DNA of 64,000 nucleotides from Flexistipes sinusarabici DSM 4947 (GCF_000218625.1 NC_015672.1:992001-1056000), one strand, 5' to 3'. Positions 26,375-36,022 are shown, counted from the stretch's first letter. The notes: a model not told the origin generated them from the sequence alone. Made by a program: numbers and translations.

Positions 26375-27094
26375 TTAAGTTTCCAAAAAACTTACAAATA
26401 ACCCATCTTCATCGATTAAAAATGTTTCTGCTGTGTATTCATTTAAGATAGTATTTTTAGAAATAAACTGACAGTTTACTTTGTGAAAAATTCTACTATC
26501 AGAAAAAGAAGTTACATTTTCATAGCGAAAAGGTAGCCTGAAACTGGTTCCGGATAATTGCAACTTTTTTGCATCTTCTGAATTTACGTAAATTGAGTAT
26601 GGAAGTTCATTTTCATCATCTGAATAAGAAATTTCTGTTAATTTTGTTTCGTCAAAATTGACTCTTGCAATATCCTCATTGCGTCCCAAAATGACAGTGT
26701 TTTTCATTACTTTTTCATAAAGATTTTTGGTTAATTCTTCATTTTCAAAAGCAATATGTATAATTAGTTTGCAGTTTATTAGATTGTCAACAAAAGCAAT
26801 ACCGTGTGTTGCAGTTTTTACAGAGTTACCAACTTTAACAATATAAGGATTGATTGGTCTTGATTTCGGATCTCTATCAAACTTCATAACTTTCTGCATA
26901 TTTACTGTTACGCTGTCAGAGTTTCCCTGTATTGAGATTTTCAACGGATTATATTTTGTTAATTCAAGAATTTGATGAGCCATTCCCCTCACCATTGAAG
27001 GGGTAGGGAGGGGATAACTTTGAACATGACCAAAACTGTTTTCTTTTCGGAAGTTAACCATATTTTGATACAAAGAGAGCTTTAAAGATATCAA
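26375..27094 (-). CDS. cas5: CRISPR-associated protein Cas5 (I-B/Tneap type)
   Basis: A protein of 239 residues with the RAMP-type N-terminus MISLKLSLYQNMVNFRKENS and the typical SYPLPTPSMVRGMAHQIL, matching Cas5 of the Tneap group. In Cascade it caps the 5' handle of crRNA. It overlaps cas7 by four bases (ATGA), so the two are translationally coupled. Two bases separate it from cas3. Confidence 0.9.
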   Translation of the reverse strand: MISLKLSLYQNMVNFRKENSFGHVQSYPLPTPSMVRGMAHQILELTKYNPLKISIQGNSDSVTVNMQKVMKFDRDPKSRPINPYIVKVGNSVKTATHGIAFVDNLINCKLIIHIAFENEELTKNLYEKVMKNTVILGRNEDIARVNFDETKLTEISYSDDENELPYSIYVNSEDAKKLQLSGTSFRLPFRYENVTSFSDSRIFHKVNCQFISKNTILNEYTAETFLIDEDGLFVSFLET

Positions 27095-28026
27095 TTTTGA
27101 CCCTCAAAGTATTGTTTTATTTTGTTGTTTAAATTTGTAAAAAATTCTTCAACGCTTTTAATTTCAATATTTAATTTGTCAGTATTTTTAAAATGACCAT
27201 CTACTGCACCTGCTTGAGTATTGTTCTTTATTGGTTTTTCATTAAATAATTGTGTTTCTAATATTGAATTAACAATATTTTCATTTAAAAAAACTCCATC
27301 TTTTGAAAATGAAAGTTTAAGTTGGTTATAGAAAAAGGGATTTCCGCTTTCATATATGCCGCCAATAACAAAAATTGGATTTAAATTTTCCCTTCTGCCT
27401 TTTATGTCTCTGTTTAGTGTTTTTACTGAATAGAATAATGCTTTTAATCTTTTGATTTTTTCAGTAGTGTCCAGATTTACACTGTCATTTTCATCCACAC
27501 CTACTTTATCAAGATCTACTGTAACACTATATGAATAATAGCTTCTGTGGGTTTCTGTTTGATAAATTTGGTTTTCAAGGTTTTTTCTGGCAGCCAACCC
27601 CATATTAGTTGAGAAATCAATTTCATTGTAAAATGGTTCTAAACTTACTGCATCACTAATACGTGCTATTGCCTTTCTTATTTTTGTTTTTCCTTCATTG
27701 TCACTCTGATTTTTATCTTCATCTTTGTTACTTTTTTTCTTTTCTGTTTTCATATATCCAAAGAAGTCAATTTCAGGATAATCAGTTATCTTGGCACCGC
27801 TTGCAAACTGAACGACCTTTTGTACATTGTCTATTTCGGCTTTATCATATCCGCATTCTTCTTCCATAATTCTTACTATATCATACCTTATAGCTTGACG
27901 GGTTATATAACTATAGGTTTGCTCTCCAATTGAACACTTTTTCAGAGAAGTATAATTACCCATACTTTCTCCATAATTAAGGTTGGTTCCTTTAAAGATT
28001 ATTCCTAAATGTAAGTGTTTACTCAT
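27091..28026 (-). CDS. cas7: CRISPR-associated protein Cas7 (Cst2/DevR family)
   Basis: A protein of 311 residues. The start LHLGIIFKGTNLNYGESMGN with SYITRQAIRYDIVRIM, and the later SDAVSLEPFYNEIDFSTNMG, resemble the Cst2/DevR branch of Cas7. It polymerises along the crRNA to form the Cascade backbone. A lysine- and glutamate-rich loop (KKKSNKDEDKNQSDNEGKTK) interrupts the middle. It overlaps cas8 by eight bases. Confidence 0.9.
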   Translation of the reverse strand: MSKHLHLGIIFKGTNLNYGESMGNYTSLKKCSIGEQTYSYITRQAIRYDIVRIMEEECGYDKAEIDNVQKVVQFASGAKITDYPEIDFFGYMKTEKKKSNKDEDKNQSDNEGKTKIRKAIARISDAVSLEPFYNEIDFSTNMGLAARKNLENQIYQTETHRSYYSYSVTVDLDKVGVDENDSVNLDTTEKIKRLKALFYSVKTLNRDIKGRRENLNPIFVIGGIYESGNPFFYNQLKLSFSKDGVFLNENIVNSILETQLFNEKPIKNNTQAGAVDGHFKNTDKLNIEIKSVEEFFTNLNNKIKQYFEGQN

Positions 28027-29599
28027 TGTTTTCCCCCTTTTCGTTCTGATAGGTATTTAAAAGACCGTTTATAAAACTGTACCCAAATTGTAAAAAAGCA
28101 TCTTTGTTATTCATTTCTACATTTCCAAATCTTGATTCAAGACCGTTTGAAATTGTAACCCTCAAATACTTGTCTAAAAATTTTTCTCTATTAGCAACTT
28201 TCAAATCATTAAGAAATTGGTATACAAGGCTATTTATTTGGTTTTCCCGTTCACTGGATCTAAATAGATTACCTATTTCTTTTCCATTTGCGAAACCTTT
28301 CTTAGATATTTTTTCCATATCCATGCTGTTTCCTCCATGTATAAAATTTATATATCTTAGAATGTATTTTATTATTTTATAGGGGCTGAATTTCCTGCCT
28401 CCATCAGTGTTGCTAATATAAATACGTATATATTTATCAATATCTTTATAACCTAACGTTTGTTCTATTGTAGATTTTAAAATATTTTCTTCTATATCAA
28501 AAAAACTTTTATCAATTTTATAATATCCTTTGGGGATTAACTGATTGTTTTTATCTATAAAATTAGCTAGTTTTTCTGGCATTGAAAAAGAGTAAACATT
28601 ATAACCTTTTGTACTTTGCCCTCCCATCCCGCTTTCTTTAACTTCTACAAAAGATATGTTGTGTAATGTTTTTTCGGCTTTGGTGGATTTTGTAAATTTA
28701 ACAGATTCCTTTACCATGACCGGATATATAGAGAATGAGCTTTTAATATCTTCTAATTGATACCTAAACTGTATATAACTTTTTAACAATAAGTTAATAT
28801 TACCATTATGGTTTACAAAATAAAAACAGTTATTATAATTTTTTCCTTTTTTGCTGAAAACCAAGCCTACACTGGCTGATATATAAATTAAGGAACATAC
28901 TGAACAAAACTTGACTTTGTTGGCGTCAAATCCCCATATCCAGTTTGAATTGTCACTATTAAAACCTATAATATTTGAGATTGCATTACTTACATCAAAT
29001 TTTCCTTTTCTTTCCTGACAGGAAATACAAAATCTGTTTTTTTTACTCTTTATTTTATATTTTTTATCAACAGAGTCATTAATATACTGACCTATTTTTG
29101 ATAATCCTATTATTCCATTTGTAAGATATCCTAATAATTTTTCTAGTGAAGCCTTGTCTTTATTTTTAATTAATTCATATATTTGTTCTTTTGTTATACT
29201 TTCTATTTTTGCGTAAAATTCAAGAAAATCATTTTTACTTTCCAGGCTTTGATCAAGTGTTTTCCATAACCCTTGAAACGGAAACTTATCTACTTCTTTT
29301 TTAGATTTGGAAATATTCAAACTATTGTCTTTGTTTTTGTGAGTTAAAGCTTTGTTTATATAAGCTAAATATTGCGTTTTGTTAAAATAATTAAGAAATA
29401 ATTGTTTATAAAAGTTTTCTTTGAAGTATTTCAATATATTAGGATTGAAGTCTAAAAAATTATCTCCGATGTAAAGGTCTTGATTGTCGAACTCTGAGAG
29501 TTTTTCAAAATTATTGTTACAAATAGTTCTTAAAAAACCGACTATTCCGGCGTTAAAGTACCAGTCTCCTGTGTAAATTCTTATTAATTCATCACTCAT
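28019..29599 (-). CDS. cas8: CRISPR-associated Cascade large subunit, Cst1 (CXXC-CXXC) type
   Basis: A protein of 526 residues. The start IYTGDWYFNAGIVGFLRTI and two zinc-finger halves, Cys191/Cys194 in FCISCQERKGK and Cys232/Cys235 in FCSVCSLIY, are the mark of the Cst1 family. This subunit recognises the PAM in Cascade. Cst1 has been placed under different Cas8 subfamilies in successive classifications; with Cst2 and a fused Cas3 I call the locus subtype I-B (Tneap). Very AT-rich and Lys/Asn-rich. It overlaps cas6 by four bases. Confidence 0.88.
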   Translation of the reverse strand: MSDELIRIYTGDWYFNAGIVGFLRTICNNNFEKLSEFDNQDLYIGDNFLDFNPNILKYFKENFYKQLFLNYFNKTQYLAYINKALTHKNKDNSLNISKSKKEVDKFPFQGLWKTLDQSLESKNDFLEFYAKIESITKEQIYELIKNKDKASLEKLLGYLTNGIIGLSKIGQYINDSVDKKYKIKSKKNRFCISCQERKGKFDVSNAISNIIGFNSDNSNWIWGFDANKVKFCSVCSLIYISASVGLVFSKKGKNYNNCFYFVNHNGNINLLLKSYIQFRYQLEDIKSSFSIYPVMVKESVKFTKSTKAEKTLHNISFVEVKESGMGGQSTKGYNVYSFSMPEKLANFIDKNNQLIPKGYYKIDKSFFDIEENILKSTIEQTLGYKDIDKYIRIYISNTDGGRKFSPYKIIKYILRYINFIHGGNSMDMEKISKKGFANGKEIGNLFRSSERENQINSLVYQFLNDLKVANREKFLDKYLRVTISNGLESRFGNVEMNNKDAFLQFGYSFINGLLNTYQNEKGENNE

Positions 29600-30333
29600 C
29601 CGATGACCTCCAGCATTCCAAAACCCTGAGAACGCTTAGCTCCTAAGCCGGCATCATAGATTAGCTGGAGTATTTCACCTGGTGCTGAAATTTTGATGAT
29701 ACCAGTGTTTCCGATTTCTCCACCATAGTGGTTAATTATGTCCGATTTCATTTTGACAGGCTCAACGGAAATTTCATTTTCGGATATATTTGTTTCCTGT
29801 AAAAAGTGATTTGCAAGATGTGTGATATTTTTTGTAAGATTGCCTGAAAAATTTTTATGATTAGAATCTATAAAACCTTTCCCCTTCCCATTATGTAAAT
29901 CACGGACAAGAATAGGGGAGAGGGTTTTAAAGACTGTTGTACTGTCATCAATCTTTTTGTCTTTTTCGAGATTTATGTGCTCAATTTTCTGGACAGCATC
30001 TCCAAAAATTTTTGCCTCGTTTTTTTCTTGTAATAAAGCATTGTATACTGTCATTCCAAAAGTATAATCCGCAAAAGAAAAATGTATTTTTAAAGAATCG
30101 TTTTCCAAGATAAAATAATCGTTTCTACTGTTCGGTTTTTCGGCAATACTAAAAGAGACAGAGAATGTGAAAGGTTTCGGTTGGTTTTCCTTTTTATTTG
30201 CATAATATTTTTCGTAAATTTCCGGAGCATATTCGGACAAAGAGTTTTTAATATATCTTAAAACATCACGCCTGTATTCTGTCCTTATTTTATTATCACC
30301 TTTTGCAAATTTAAGCCAATATGTTAATCTCAT
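29596..30333 (-). CDS. cas6: CRISPR RNA endonuclease Cas6
   Basis: A protein of 245 residues and the first gene of the cas operon. It has the RAMP fold with the C-terminal glycine-rich loop GLGAKRSQGFGMLEV. It processes the array transcript within each repeat, leaving an 8-base 5' handle. On the minus strand the repeat can form a 5-bp stem TCCCA/TGGGA, a likely recognition element. AAAGGTG precedes the ATG. Confidence 0.92.
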   Translation of the reverse strand: MRLTYWLKFAKGDNKIRTEYRRDVLRYIKNSLSEYAPEIYEKYYANKKENQPKPFTFSVSFSIAEKPNSRNDYFILENDSLKIHFSFADYTFGMTVYNALLQEKNEAKIFGDAVQKIEHINLEKDKKIDDSTTVFKTLSPILVRDLHNGKGKGFIDSNHKNFSGNLTKNITHLANHFLQETNISENEISVEPVKMKSDIINHYGGEIGNTGIIKISAPGEILQLIYDAGLGAKRSQGFGMLEVIG

Positions 30334-30372
30334 AATACACCTTTATTATTGAATGTCTTATTTCGATTTAAA

Positions 30373-30401
30373 AATTTATCATTTTCTACTCACAATTTCA
30401 A
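30373..30401 (-). promoter_or_regulatory. Candidate cas operon promoter
   Basis: On the minus strand TTGAAA (30396-30401) and TAAATT (30373-30378) are separated by 17 bp, about 40 bases upstream of cas6. The match is moderate. Confidence 0.35.
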
Positions 30402-30627
30402 ACTTTACCCGCATAATCACCCTATTGATTTAGTTCCATTTACTTCGGTAGTTACGCTGTTTCAGGGAGGAAACCCCCGCCTCCTTAAAAAATACATCAA
30501 TATAATTTTACCGGGTGGAATCAGCGGATGCAAGTGAAATGTATGAAAAAATATTATTAAAAGAATTTTGGAATTGGTTGAGTTGTGTATTGGTGATTTT
30601 GTTTAGTTGTGTATTAGTTGAGATGAT
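30402..30627. other. Non-coding stretch between cas6 and hybD
   Basis: No gene is convincing here. The frame around 30430-30490 (plus) reads PIDLVPFTSVVTLFQGGNPR, which loosely resembles the start of threonine synthase and might be a decayed fragment. The 11-mer AGTTGTGTATT occurs twice, at 30581 and 30605. I saw no clear terminator for the hydrogenase operon. Confidence 0.3.
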
Positions 30628-31116
30628 TTAATTGATTGATTTTTTATAAAATGGTATGTTTAACGACTCCAGTTCTTTTAATAAAATATTTTCAACTTCT
30701 TTCAAGCAGTTTTTCAGCGTTTTACTCAGTGAATCCCCGATAGTCATTGATTCCGGAACGACGCTGATAAGTTTAAGATTATCAGGGGAGACACCCCTGA
30801 TATCACACATGAGAAGCATTTCCTGGACGCCGATTTGATGAGGGGAAAGCTTGGCAGGCATTTTATTCAGTCTTATATCATCGTAGTCATAAATCAAAAT
30901 TGTACCGGGTTTATCCTTTATCTCAACCACATCAATAATAAAAACATAGTCGTAATTTTCAATAAAACCGGATGCAAGCATTCCCATTGTACCTGCATCC
31001 ACCACATCAATATTTTCCGGGAAGTCGTATCTGCTCTGCAAATATCTTACAAAATGAACACCAAAGCCCTCATCTGAAAGGAGTGTGTTTCCGGCTCCAA
31101 ATATGCTTATCTTCAT
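30628..31116 (-). CDS. hybD: Hydrogenase maturation protease
   Basis: A protein of 162 residues. Glu16 in GNTLLSDEGFG, Asp62 in FIIDVVE and His93 in LSPHQIG fall at the same positions as the nickel ligands known in E. coli HybD. It checks for nickel and then cuts the C-terminal peptide from the large subunit, whose gene it overlaps by four bases. It is the last gene of the operon. Confidence 0.95.
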   Translation of the reverse strand: MKISIFGAGNTLLSDEGFGVHFVRYLQSRYDFPENIDVVDAGTMGMLASGFIENYDYVFIIDVVEIKDKPGTILIYDYDDIRLNKMPAKLSPHQIGVQEMLLMCDIRGVSPDNLKLISVVPESMTIGDSLSKTLKNCLKEVENILLKELESLNIPFYKKSIN

Positions 31117-32795
31117 AAAACTTTAACTTTTACAATATCTCCCCCATCCGGATCTACGGCATGAACGGCACATGCAATACAGGGGTCATAAGAGTGTATA
31201 GTCCTTAGAATTTCCAGAGGTTTTTCTGTTTCAGCAAGTTGTGTATTGATAAGTGAGTTTTCATAGGGGCCCATTACTCCGTTTTCATCTCTCGGGGAGG
31301 CATTCCAGGTTGATGGAACAACGGCCTGATAATTTTCAATCTTTTTGTTCTTTATATGTATGAAGTGGCTCAGCATACCTCTCGGCGCCTCATGAAATCC
31401 GACTCCCTTGTATTCTCCCGAGGGAATTTCCGTAGGGTTGGCGTAATCGCTGTCGCCTGCTGCAATATTTTCTATCAGCTTGTCAAGGAAATATTCGGCA
31501 GTCTCAGCTGAAAATTTAGCTCTGTATCCTCTGGCCAGTAATCTGCCCATCGTGGAGTTGTATTTGCTGTTGTCTATGGAGAGCGTTGAGTTGTAAAAAT
31601 CAATTTCTCTTTTAATAAACTCATTTCCTGTGTGGTATCCGGCCAGAATCTGTGCCACCGGTCCGGTCTCTATTGCTTTTTCCTTAAAGCGGGGTGCTTT
31701 GCACCATGTGTATTTTGAATCATGGTCATACCCTGTAAACCGGGGATCTGAACTGCCTTCCCATGGATGAAGCGGGGCAGGGTTGTTATACCATGCAAAC
31801 TCGGATGATTCGGTGATATTGTTAATAAGGTAATCGTCTGAATGATCCAGTATTTTGTGGTGAATATTCTGCTCACCGTTAAAAAAGATACCGCCCTGTA
31901 TGAGAAATTCTTTACTGTGTATATCCAAAGGGTATTCCGGAACCGCAATATAATTACCGACGCTCTGTCCGATATCGAACCATTCTCTGTATCTGTCGGC
32001 AAGAAGAACAAGATCATTCATATATACTTTGTCTATGAATTTTTTGACTTCTCCCAGTTTTTTCCTGATAAGACTGAGACGCTCCACATTGAGAGTTGCC
32101 ATATTGTCCATATTAACTGCAGTGGCAACCCCTCCTACAACAAGATTCTGGATGTGCGGATTCTTGCCTCCGATTACAGCCACAGCCTGGGCTGCTTTTT
32201 TCTGGTAATCCAGTGCTGTAAGATAGTGTGAAAATAACAAAAGATTTTCTTCCGGACTGAGCTTCATCGCCTGATGCCCCCAGTAACCGGATGCGAAAAT
32301 TCCCAGCCTGCCGCTGTCCACAAAGTGTTTCAGTTTTTTCTGAACATTCTTAAAATCATCGACTCCGTGTCCGCCGAAATCTGACATACTTTCTGCCAGC
32401 AGTGAGGTTTTTTTGGGATCAGCCTTCAGACATGATGTGATATCGACCCAATCAAGTGCTGAGAGATGATAAAAATGAACTATATGATCCTGCATGGAAT
32501 GCATGGCAATCATGAGATTTCTCAGATACTGCCCATTTAAAGGAACCTGGACATTTAATGCATTTTCAACGGAACGGATGGAGGCTATGGCGTGAACAGT
32601 TGTGCAGACACCGCAAAAGCGCTGAGCATATGACCAGGCGTCTTCCGGTCGTTTGCCTTTTAATATTGTTTCTATACCACGGAACATCTGCGCTGAAGAC
32701 CAGGCGTTTGTAACCCTGTCATTGTCCACTTCAACATCGATTCTCAGATGCCCCTCTATTCTCGTGACCGGATCTATGGTAATTTTTTTAGACAT
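31113..32795 (-). CDS. hybC: [NiFe] hydrogenase large subunit
   Basis: A protein of 560 residues. It has the N-terminal motif TRIEGHLRIDVE, the first Cys pair Cys61/Cys64 in RFCGVCTTVH, and the second Cys539/Cys542 in DPCIACAVH. HybD should cleave after His545 and remove the last 15 residues. Its active site oxidises H2 at a Ni-Fe(CN)2CO centre. The order O-A-B-C-D and Tat-exported partner place it in the Hyb-type (group 1c-like) uptake enzymes on the periplasmic side. Genes for the Hyp cofactor machinery are not in the window. Confidence 0.96.
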   Translation of the reverse strand: MSKKITIDPVTRIEGHLRIDVEVDNDRVTNAWSSAQMFRGIETILKGKRPEDAWSYAQRFCGVCTTVHAIASIRSVENALNVQVPLNGQYLRNLMIAMHSMQDHIVHFYHLSALDWVDITSCLKADPKKTSLLAESMSDFGGHGVDDFKNVQKKLKHFVDSGRLGIFASGYWGHQAMKLSPEENLLLFSHYLTALDYQKKAAQAVAVIGGKNPHIQNLVVGGVATAVNMDNMATLNVERLSLIRKKLGEVKKFIDKVYMNDLVLLADRYREWFDIGQSVGNYIAVPEYPLDIHSKEFLIQGGIFFNGEQNIHHKILDHSDDYLINNITESSEFAWYNNPAPLHPWEGSSDPRFTGYDHDSKYTWCKAPRFKEKAIETGPVAQILAGYHTGNEFIKREIDFYNSTLSIDNSKYNSTMGRLLARGYRAKFSAETAEYFLDKLIENIAAGDSDYANPTEIPSGEYKGVGFHEAPRGMLSHFIHIKNKKIENYQAVVPSTWNASPRDENGVMGPYENSLINTQLAETEKPLEILRTIHSYDPCIACAVHAVDPDGGDIVKVKVL

Positions 32796-33987
32796 TGCTC
32801 CCTCCTATTGCTTTGCTTTTGTGAACTGCCGGCAATACCGGAAAAATCTTAACAAAAATGCTGTATAACAGAATTTCAAAGGAAACTATTCCCACTGTTA
32901 TCATGAATTCGCCGAAAGCCGGGAAATAAGAAAATCCCACACCCGGATCAAAACCTATGATGTAAGTATTGAAGCGATACAACCCGCCTCCAAGAACAAT
33001 CAGAGAAGCGCTGATGAACAGCTTACGGGGAGAATTAAGGTTGTGTACGGACATCAGTATTACTGAGCCTAAAATTATCAGAGCGGATTCTATAAGAAAC
33101 ATAACAGAATAGAAATCGAAACTGAAAGCTTCCATCAGCTGGTTTCTTACAAAGAGGTCAGTAAATCTTATTGCAATCCACCCAAGAGCCAGAAAGCGGG
33201 CTATTCTGCCGAGTCCTGCAAGTTGGTTGGTTTCGTAAGGTCTGCCAAATTTAAATGATGATGTGATGGATTCAAAAATTACAATTGAATATCCAATGAA
33301 AATGCAGTTTATTAGAAATAAAAGCGGCAGGATAGGTGTATGCCAGTTCGGGTGCAGTTTGAATGCGGCAATTATCATCATTGAGCCCAGAGATGACTGG
33401 TGCATTGTTGGCAGTGTAATTCCCAGAATTATAAAATATATAAGATATTTATCGAGGAATTGTGAGAACTTTGCGGATAGTCTGGCCATCCCGTAATTTT
33501 CCGATTCCTGCAGTTTCTCAAAAATTGCCGGGCTGAATTCTAAAAATAATACAAAAGTGTATGTCATAACACACATTGCAACTTCGAACATAATAGAATT
33601 CAGCTGCCAGAACTGCGGTTTTAAAAGGTTAAACATATTCCAGAATCTTCCCAAATCTATAACCACCGAAAAACCGGCCAACCCGTATCCGAAAAGGCTT
33701 GTCAGCATAGCTGAGCGCATCAGCGGATGATAATGATTATTATTCAGGATATATACCAGGATAGCTACAGCATATCCCCCGCAGGCTATGGCAGTTCCCG
33801 TGGCTACATCATAAGCAATCCAGATCCCCCAGGGATAAGCATCGCTGAGGTTTGTCACTGCGCCTATTCCTTCGAAAAACCTTACTCCAATAAAATAAAA
33901 GCCTATCGCTGTAAGAACAGACAATATAACAAAAGAGGGGGTTAAAATCTTTCTGTTTAAGATTTCATATTCTTTATGACTGCTCAT
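32788..33987 (-). CDS. hybB: Hydrogenase membrane subunit, NrfD/HybB family
   Basis: About 399 residues with around ten hydrophobic helices, as in HybB, which passes electrons from the hydrogenase to the quinone pool. It contains SDAYPWGIWIAYDVATGTAI and the family's characteristic polar residues in helices. I start at ATG 33987 because AAGGA lies eight bases upstream; the ATG at 33996 lies against that site. It overlaps hybA by about 14 bases and hybC by eight. Confidence 0.9.
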   Translation of the reverse strand: MSSHKEYEILNRKILTPSFVILSVLTAIGFYFIGVRFFEGIGAVTNLSDAYPWGIWIAYDVATGTAIACGGYAVAILVYILNNNHYHPLMRSAMLTSLFGYGLAGFSVVIDLGRFWNMFNLLKPQFWQLNSIMFEVAMCVMTYTFVLFLEFSPAIFEKLQESENYGMARLSAKFSQFLDKYLIYFIILGITLPTMHQSSLGSMMIIAAFKLHPNWHTPILPLLFLINCIFIGYSIVIFESITSSFKFGRPYETNQLAGLGRIARFLALGWIAIRFTDLFVRNQLMEAFSFDFYSVMFLIESALIILGSVILMSVHNLNSPRKLFISASLIVLGGGLYRFNTYIIGFDPGVGFSYFPAFGEFMITVGIVSFEILLYSIFVKIFPVLPAVHKSKAIGGSNV

Positions 33988-34867
33988 TATCACCATCCTT
34001 TTTCGACTTTCTGTTGCGGAAAGCTACAAAGCAGAGTGTTCCGTACAAGGCAACAGGTGCTATAAACCCTTTATAAATGGTATGCTGAATATTTTCCGAA
34101 AGTGCAGCTGCAGAAGGATTAGGCAGGTTTGGAAAGGAAAGTTTATTGAAATCCACCCCGGCCAGGTAAATGCAGTTTGCTCCTCCTACTTCGTGCTCAC
34201 CGTAAATATGATGTATGTAAATATCCGGATGATCTTTAATACGCTTTTTAGCAATTTTAATCAGATCACCGCGTTTACCGAAAAGAATTGCATCTGTTGG
34301 GCAGACTTCCGCACATGCTGTGATTCCTTTCTGTTTAAAGTTCGTGAATTTGCACATATCGCATTTAACAATTTTTGGTATAGGTTTTTCCCATTCAAAT
34401 TTCGGAATATTGTACGGGCATGCTATAAGACAATAACGGCAGCCTATACAGATGTCTTTGTCGTAAAACACTATACCGTTATCTGATTTTTGCATTGCGG
34501 ATACCGGACAAGCGGAAACGCAGGATGGCTTTGCACAATGCATGCACTGCTTTTTAACAAAAGCATATTTTTCCGGTGATTCCTTATAGAGTTTGATTAT
34601 TGTCCGTGTGTTACTGTCCAGTTTTTCAGGGGAATCCCATAAATTGTTCTTATCAAATTTTCCCTGTTCTGTGGCAAGATCGTTAACCTGCTTGCAGGTC
34701 GTAACGCAGGCTTTGCATCCCACACATATTGTGGAATCATAAAGCATGGAGAAATCTTTGTTATCTGTGAAAACCTTCCCGCTTGAAGCATCTGCGGCTG
34801 CAGGAACAGCTGTACCCAAAGCAGCAGCGCCACAAATTTTAAGAAAATCCCTTCTACTTTTCATCAT
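33974..34867 (-). CDS. hybA: Hydrogenase iron-sulfur subunit HybA
   Basis: About 297 residues. A twin-arginine signal SRRDFLKICGAAALG heads the protein. Four cluster-binding Cys groups follow: CVGCKACVTTC, CMHCAKPSCVSACP, CIGCRYCLIACP and CDMCKFTN with CAEVCP, so four [4Fe-4S] clusters are expected. A C-terminal helix, GFIAPVALYGTLCFVAF, anchors it to the membrane. It links the small subunit to HybB. GGGAG precedes a cluster of ATGs; I choose the one six bases after it (34867), with 34873 as an alternative. Confidence 0.92.
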   Translation of the reverse strand: MMKSRRDFLKICGAAALGTAVPAAADASSGKVFTDNKDFSMLYDSTICVGCKACVTTCKQVNDLATEQGKFDKNNLWDSPEKLDSNTRTIIKLYKESPEKYAFVKKQCMHCAKPSCVSACPVSAMQKSDNGIVFYDKDICIGCRYCLIACPYNIPKFEWEKPIPKIVKCDMCKFTNFKQKGITACAEVCPTDAILFGKRGDLIKIAKKRIKDHPDIYIHHIYGEHEVGGANCIYLAGVDFNKLSFPNLPNPSAAALSENIQHTIYKGFIAPVALYGTLCFVAFRNRKSKKDGDNEQS

Positions 34868-35945
34868 TGTCATCTCCCTCGTCGGGAAGCTTTTTTATCA
34901 TGACTGCTCCTGCTCCGAGAGCAACCCCGGCAAGTCCACTTACAGCTGCAACCGCTCTTAAATCCACCGGTTTATCTTTTTTCTTGGGCGCAACGGATGG
35001 GTAAAAGTTGGGAGGTGTTTGATTATGGATTCTGATATGATCAGCAATGTCCCTTTTGAACAGGATATCTTTTTCAGTGCACCCGATACATGGATGACCT
35101 ATGGAAACCGGCCAAACTCCAACATCGTTAAACCGCTGGACAGAACAGTTTGCAAATGTTGCAGGACCTTTACAGCCGAGTTTATACAGACAGTATCCCA
35201 GTCTGTGACCTTTGTCTCCATATTCTTCTGCAAATCTTCCGGAGTCAAAGTGAGGCCTTCTTTCGCAATGCTCATGTATAACCCTTCCGTATGCGAAAAG
35301 AGGGCGCTTTTTATCATCCAGCTTTGGAAGTTTTTCAAACGAGAGCAGATACAGTATTGTGGACAGAAAGTTATAAGGATTGGGGGGACAGCCGGGTATA
35401 TTTACGATAGGTTTGTCTTTTATGATATTTTCCACACTTTTGGCATTTGTCAGTTCCGGCATAACAGCCGGTATTCCGCCGAAAGAGGAACAGGAGCCTA
35501 TGGCAATAACAGCTGATGCATATTTGGAAGCCTCTTTAAGTAATTTATAAGCTTCTTTGCACCCGATTTTGCAGAATCCTTCATTATCAGAAGGTATTGA
35601 GCCTTCGATAACCAGCAGATACTCACCTTTATATTTCTCAAATGCGTGATGCAAAGTTTCTTCAGCCTGGATTCCTGAGGCGGGCATAAGAGTTTCGTGG
35701 TATTCAAGCGAAATCATTTCAAAAAGGAGTGAGACAACATCAGGATGGGTGGATCTTAAAATACTTTCCGAGCATCCTGTGCATTCCTGAAAGTGTAGCC
35801 ATATCACAGGGGGTCTTTTTTTATGCTCGGCGGCTTCAGCCATTTTAACACCGCTGGCGTAGGGAAGCCCCATTAATGATGCTGCTGAAACAGAAAATTT
35901 GAGGAAACTTCTTCTGGATACCCCTCCGAGTTGTAATGAAAACAT
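34854..35945 (-). CDS. hybO: [NiFe] hydrogenase small subunit
   Basis: A protein of 363 residues. The twin-arginine motif SRRSFLKF near the start exports the folded dimer. Cluster ligands begin with ECTGCSES and continue through GSCSSFGGIP, PGCPPNP and the C-terminal set around HCERR, GCKGPATFANC and GHPCIGC. The protein ends with a membrane-anchoring helix near AVSGLAGVALGAGAVMI. I start at ATG 35945 because GGAGG lies just before it; the frame remains open to 35999 but without a site. It is the first gene of the hyb operon. Confidence 0.95.
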   Translation of the reverse strand: MFSLQLGGVSRRSFLKFSVSAASLMGLPYASGVKMAEAAEHKKRPPVIWLHFQECTGCSESILRSTHPDVVSLLFEMISLEYHETLMPASGIQAEETLHHAFEKYKGEYLLVIEGSIPSDNEGFCKIGCKEAYKLLKEASKYASAVIAIGSCSSFGGIPAVMPELTNAKSVENIIKDKPIVNIPGCPPNPYNFLSTILYLLSFEKLPKLDDKKRPLFAYGRVIHEHCERRPHFDSGRFAEEYGDKGHRLGYCLYKLGCKGPATFANCSVQRFNDVGVWPVSIGHPCIGCTEKDILFKRDIADHIRIHNQTPPNFYPSVAPKKKDKPVDLRAVAAVSGLAGVALGAGAVMIKKLPDEGDDNDEK

Positions 35946-35994
35946 ATTTATTCCTCCGTAAATAAAAATCCTAATTAAATGATTGAACCGGAGA

Positions 35995-36022
35995 ATCATA
36001 TTAAAATTACAGAAGTTGTAAA
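35995..36022 (-). promoter_or_regulatory. Candidate hyb operon promoter
   Basis: On the minus strand TTTACA (36017-36022) and TATGAT (35995-36000) are separated by 16 bp, about 50 bases before hybO. The -35 region lies in a short inverted repeat TTACA-N5-TGTAA (36007-36021). Confidence 0.5.
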
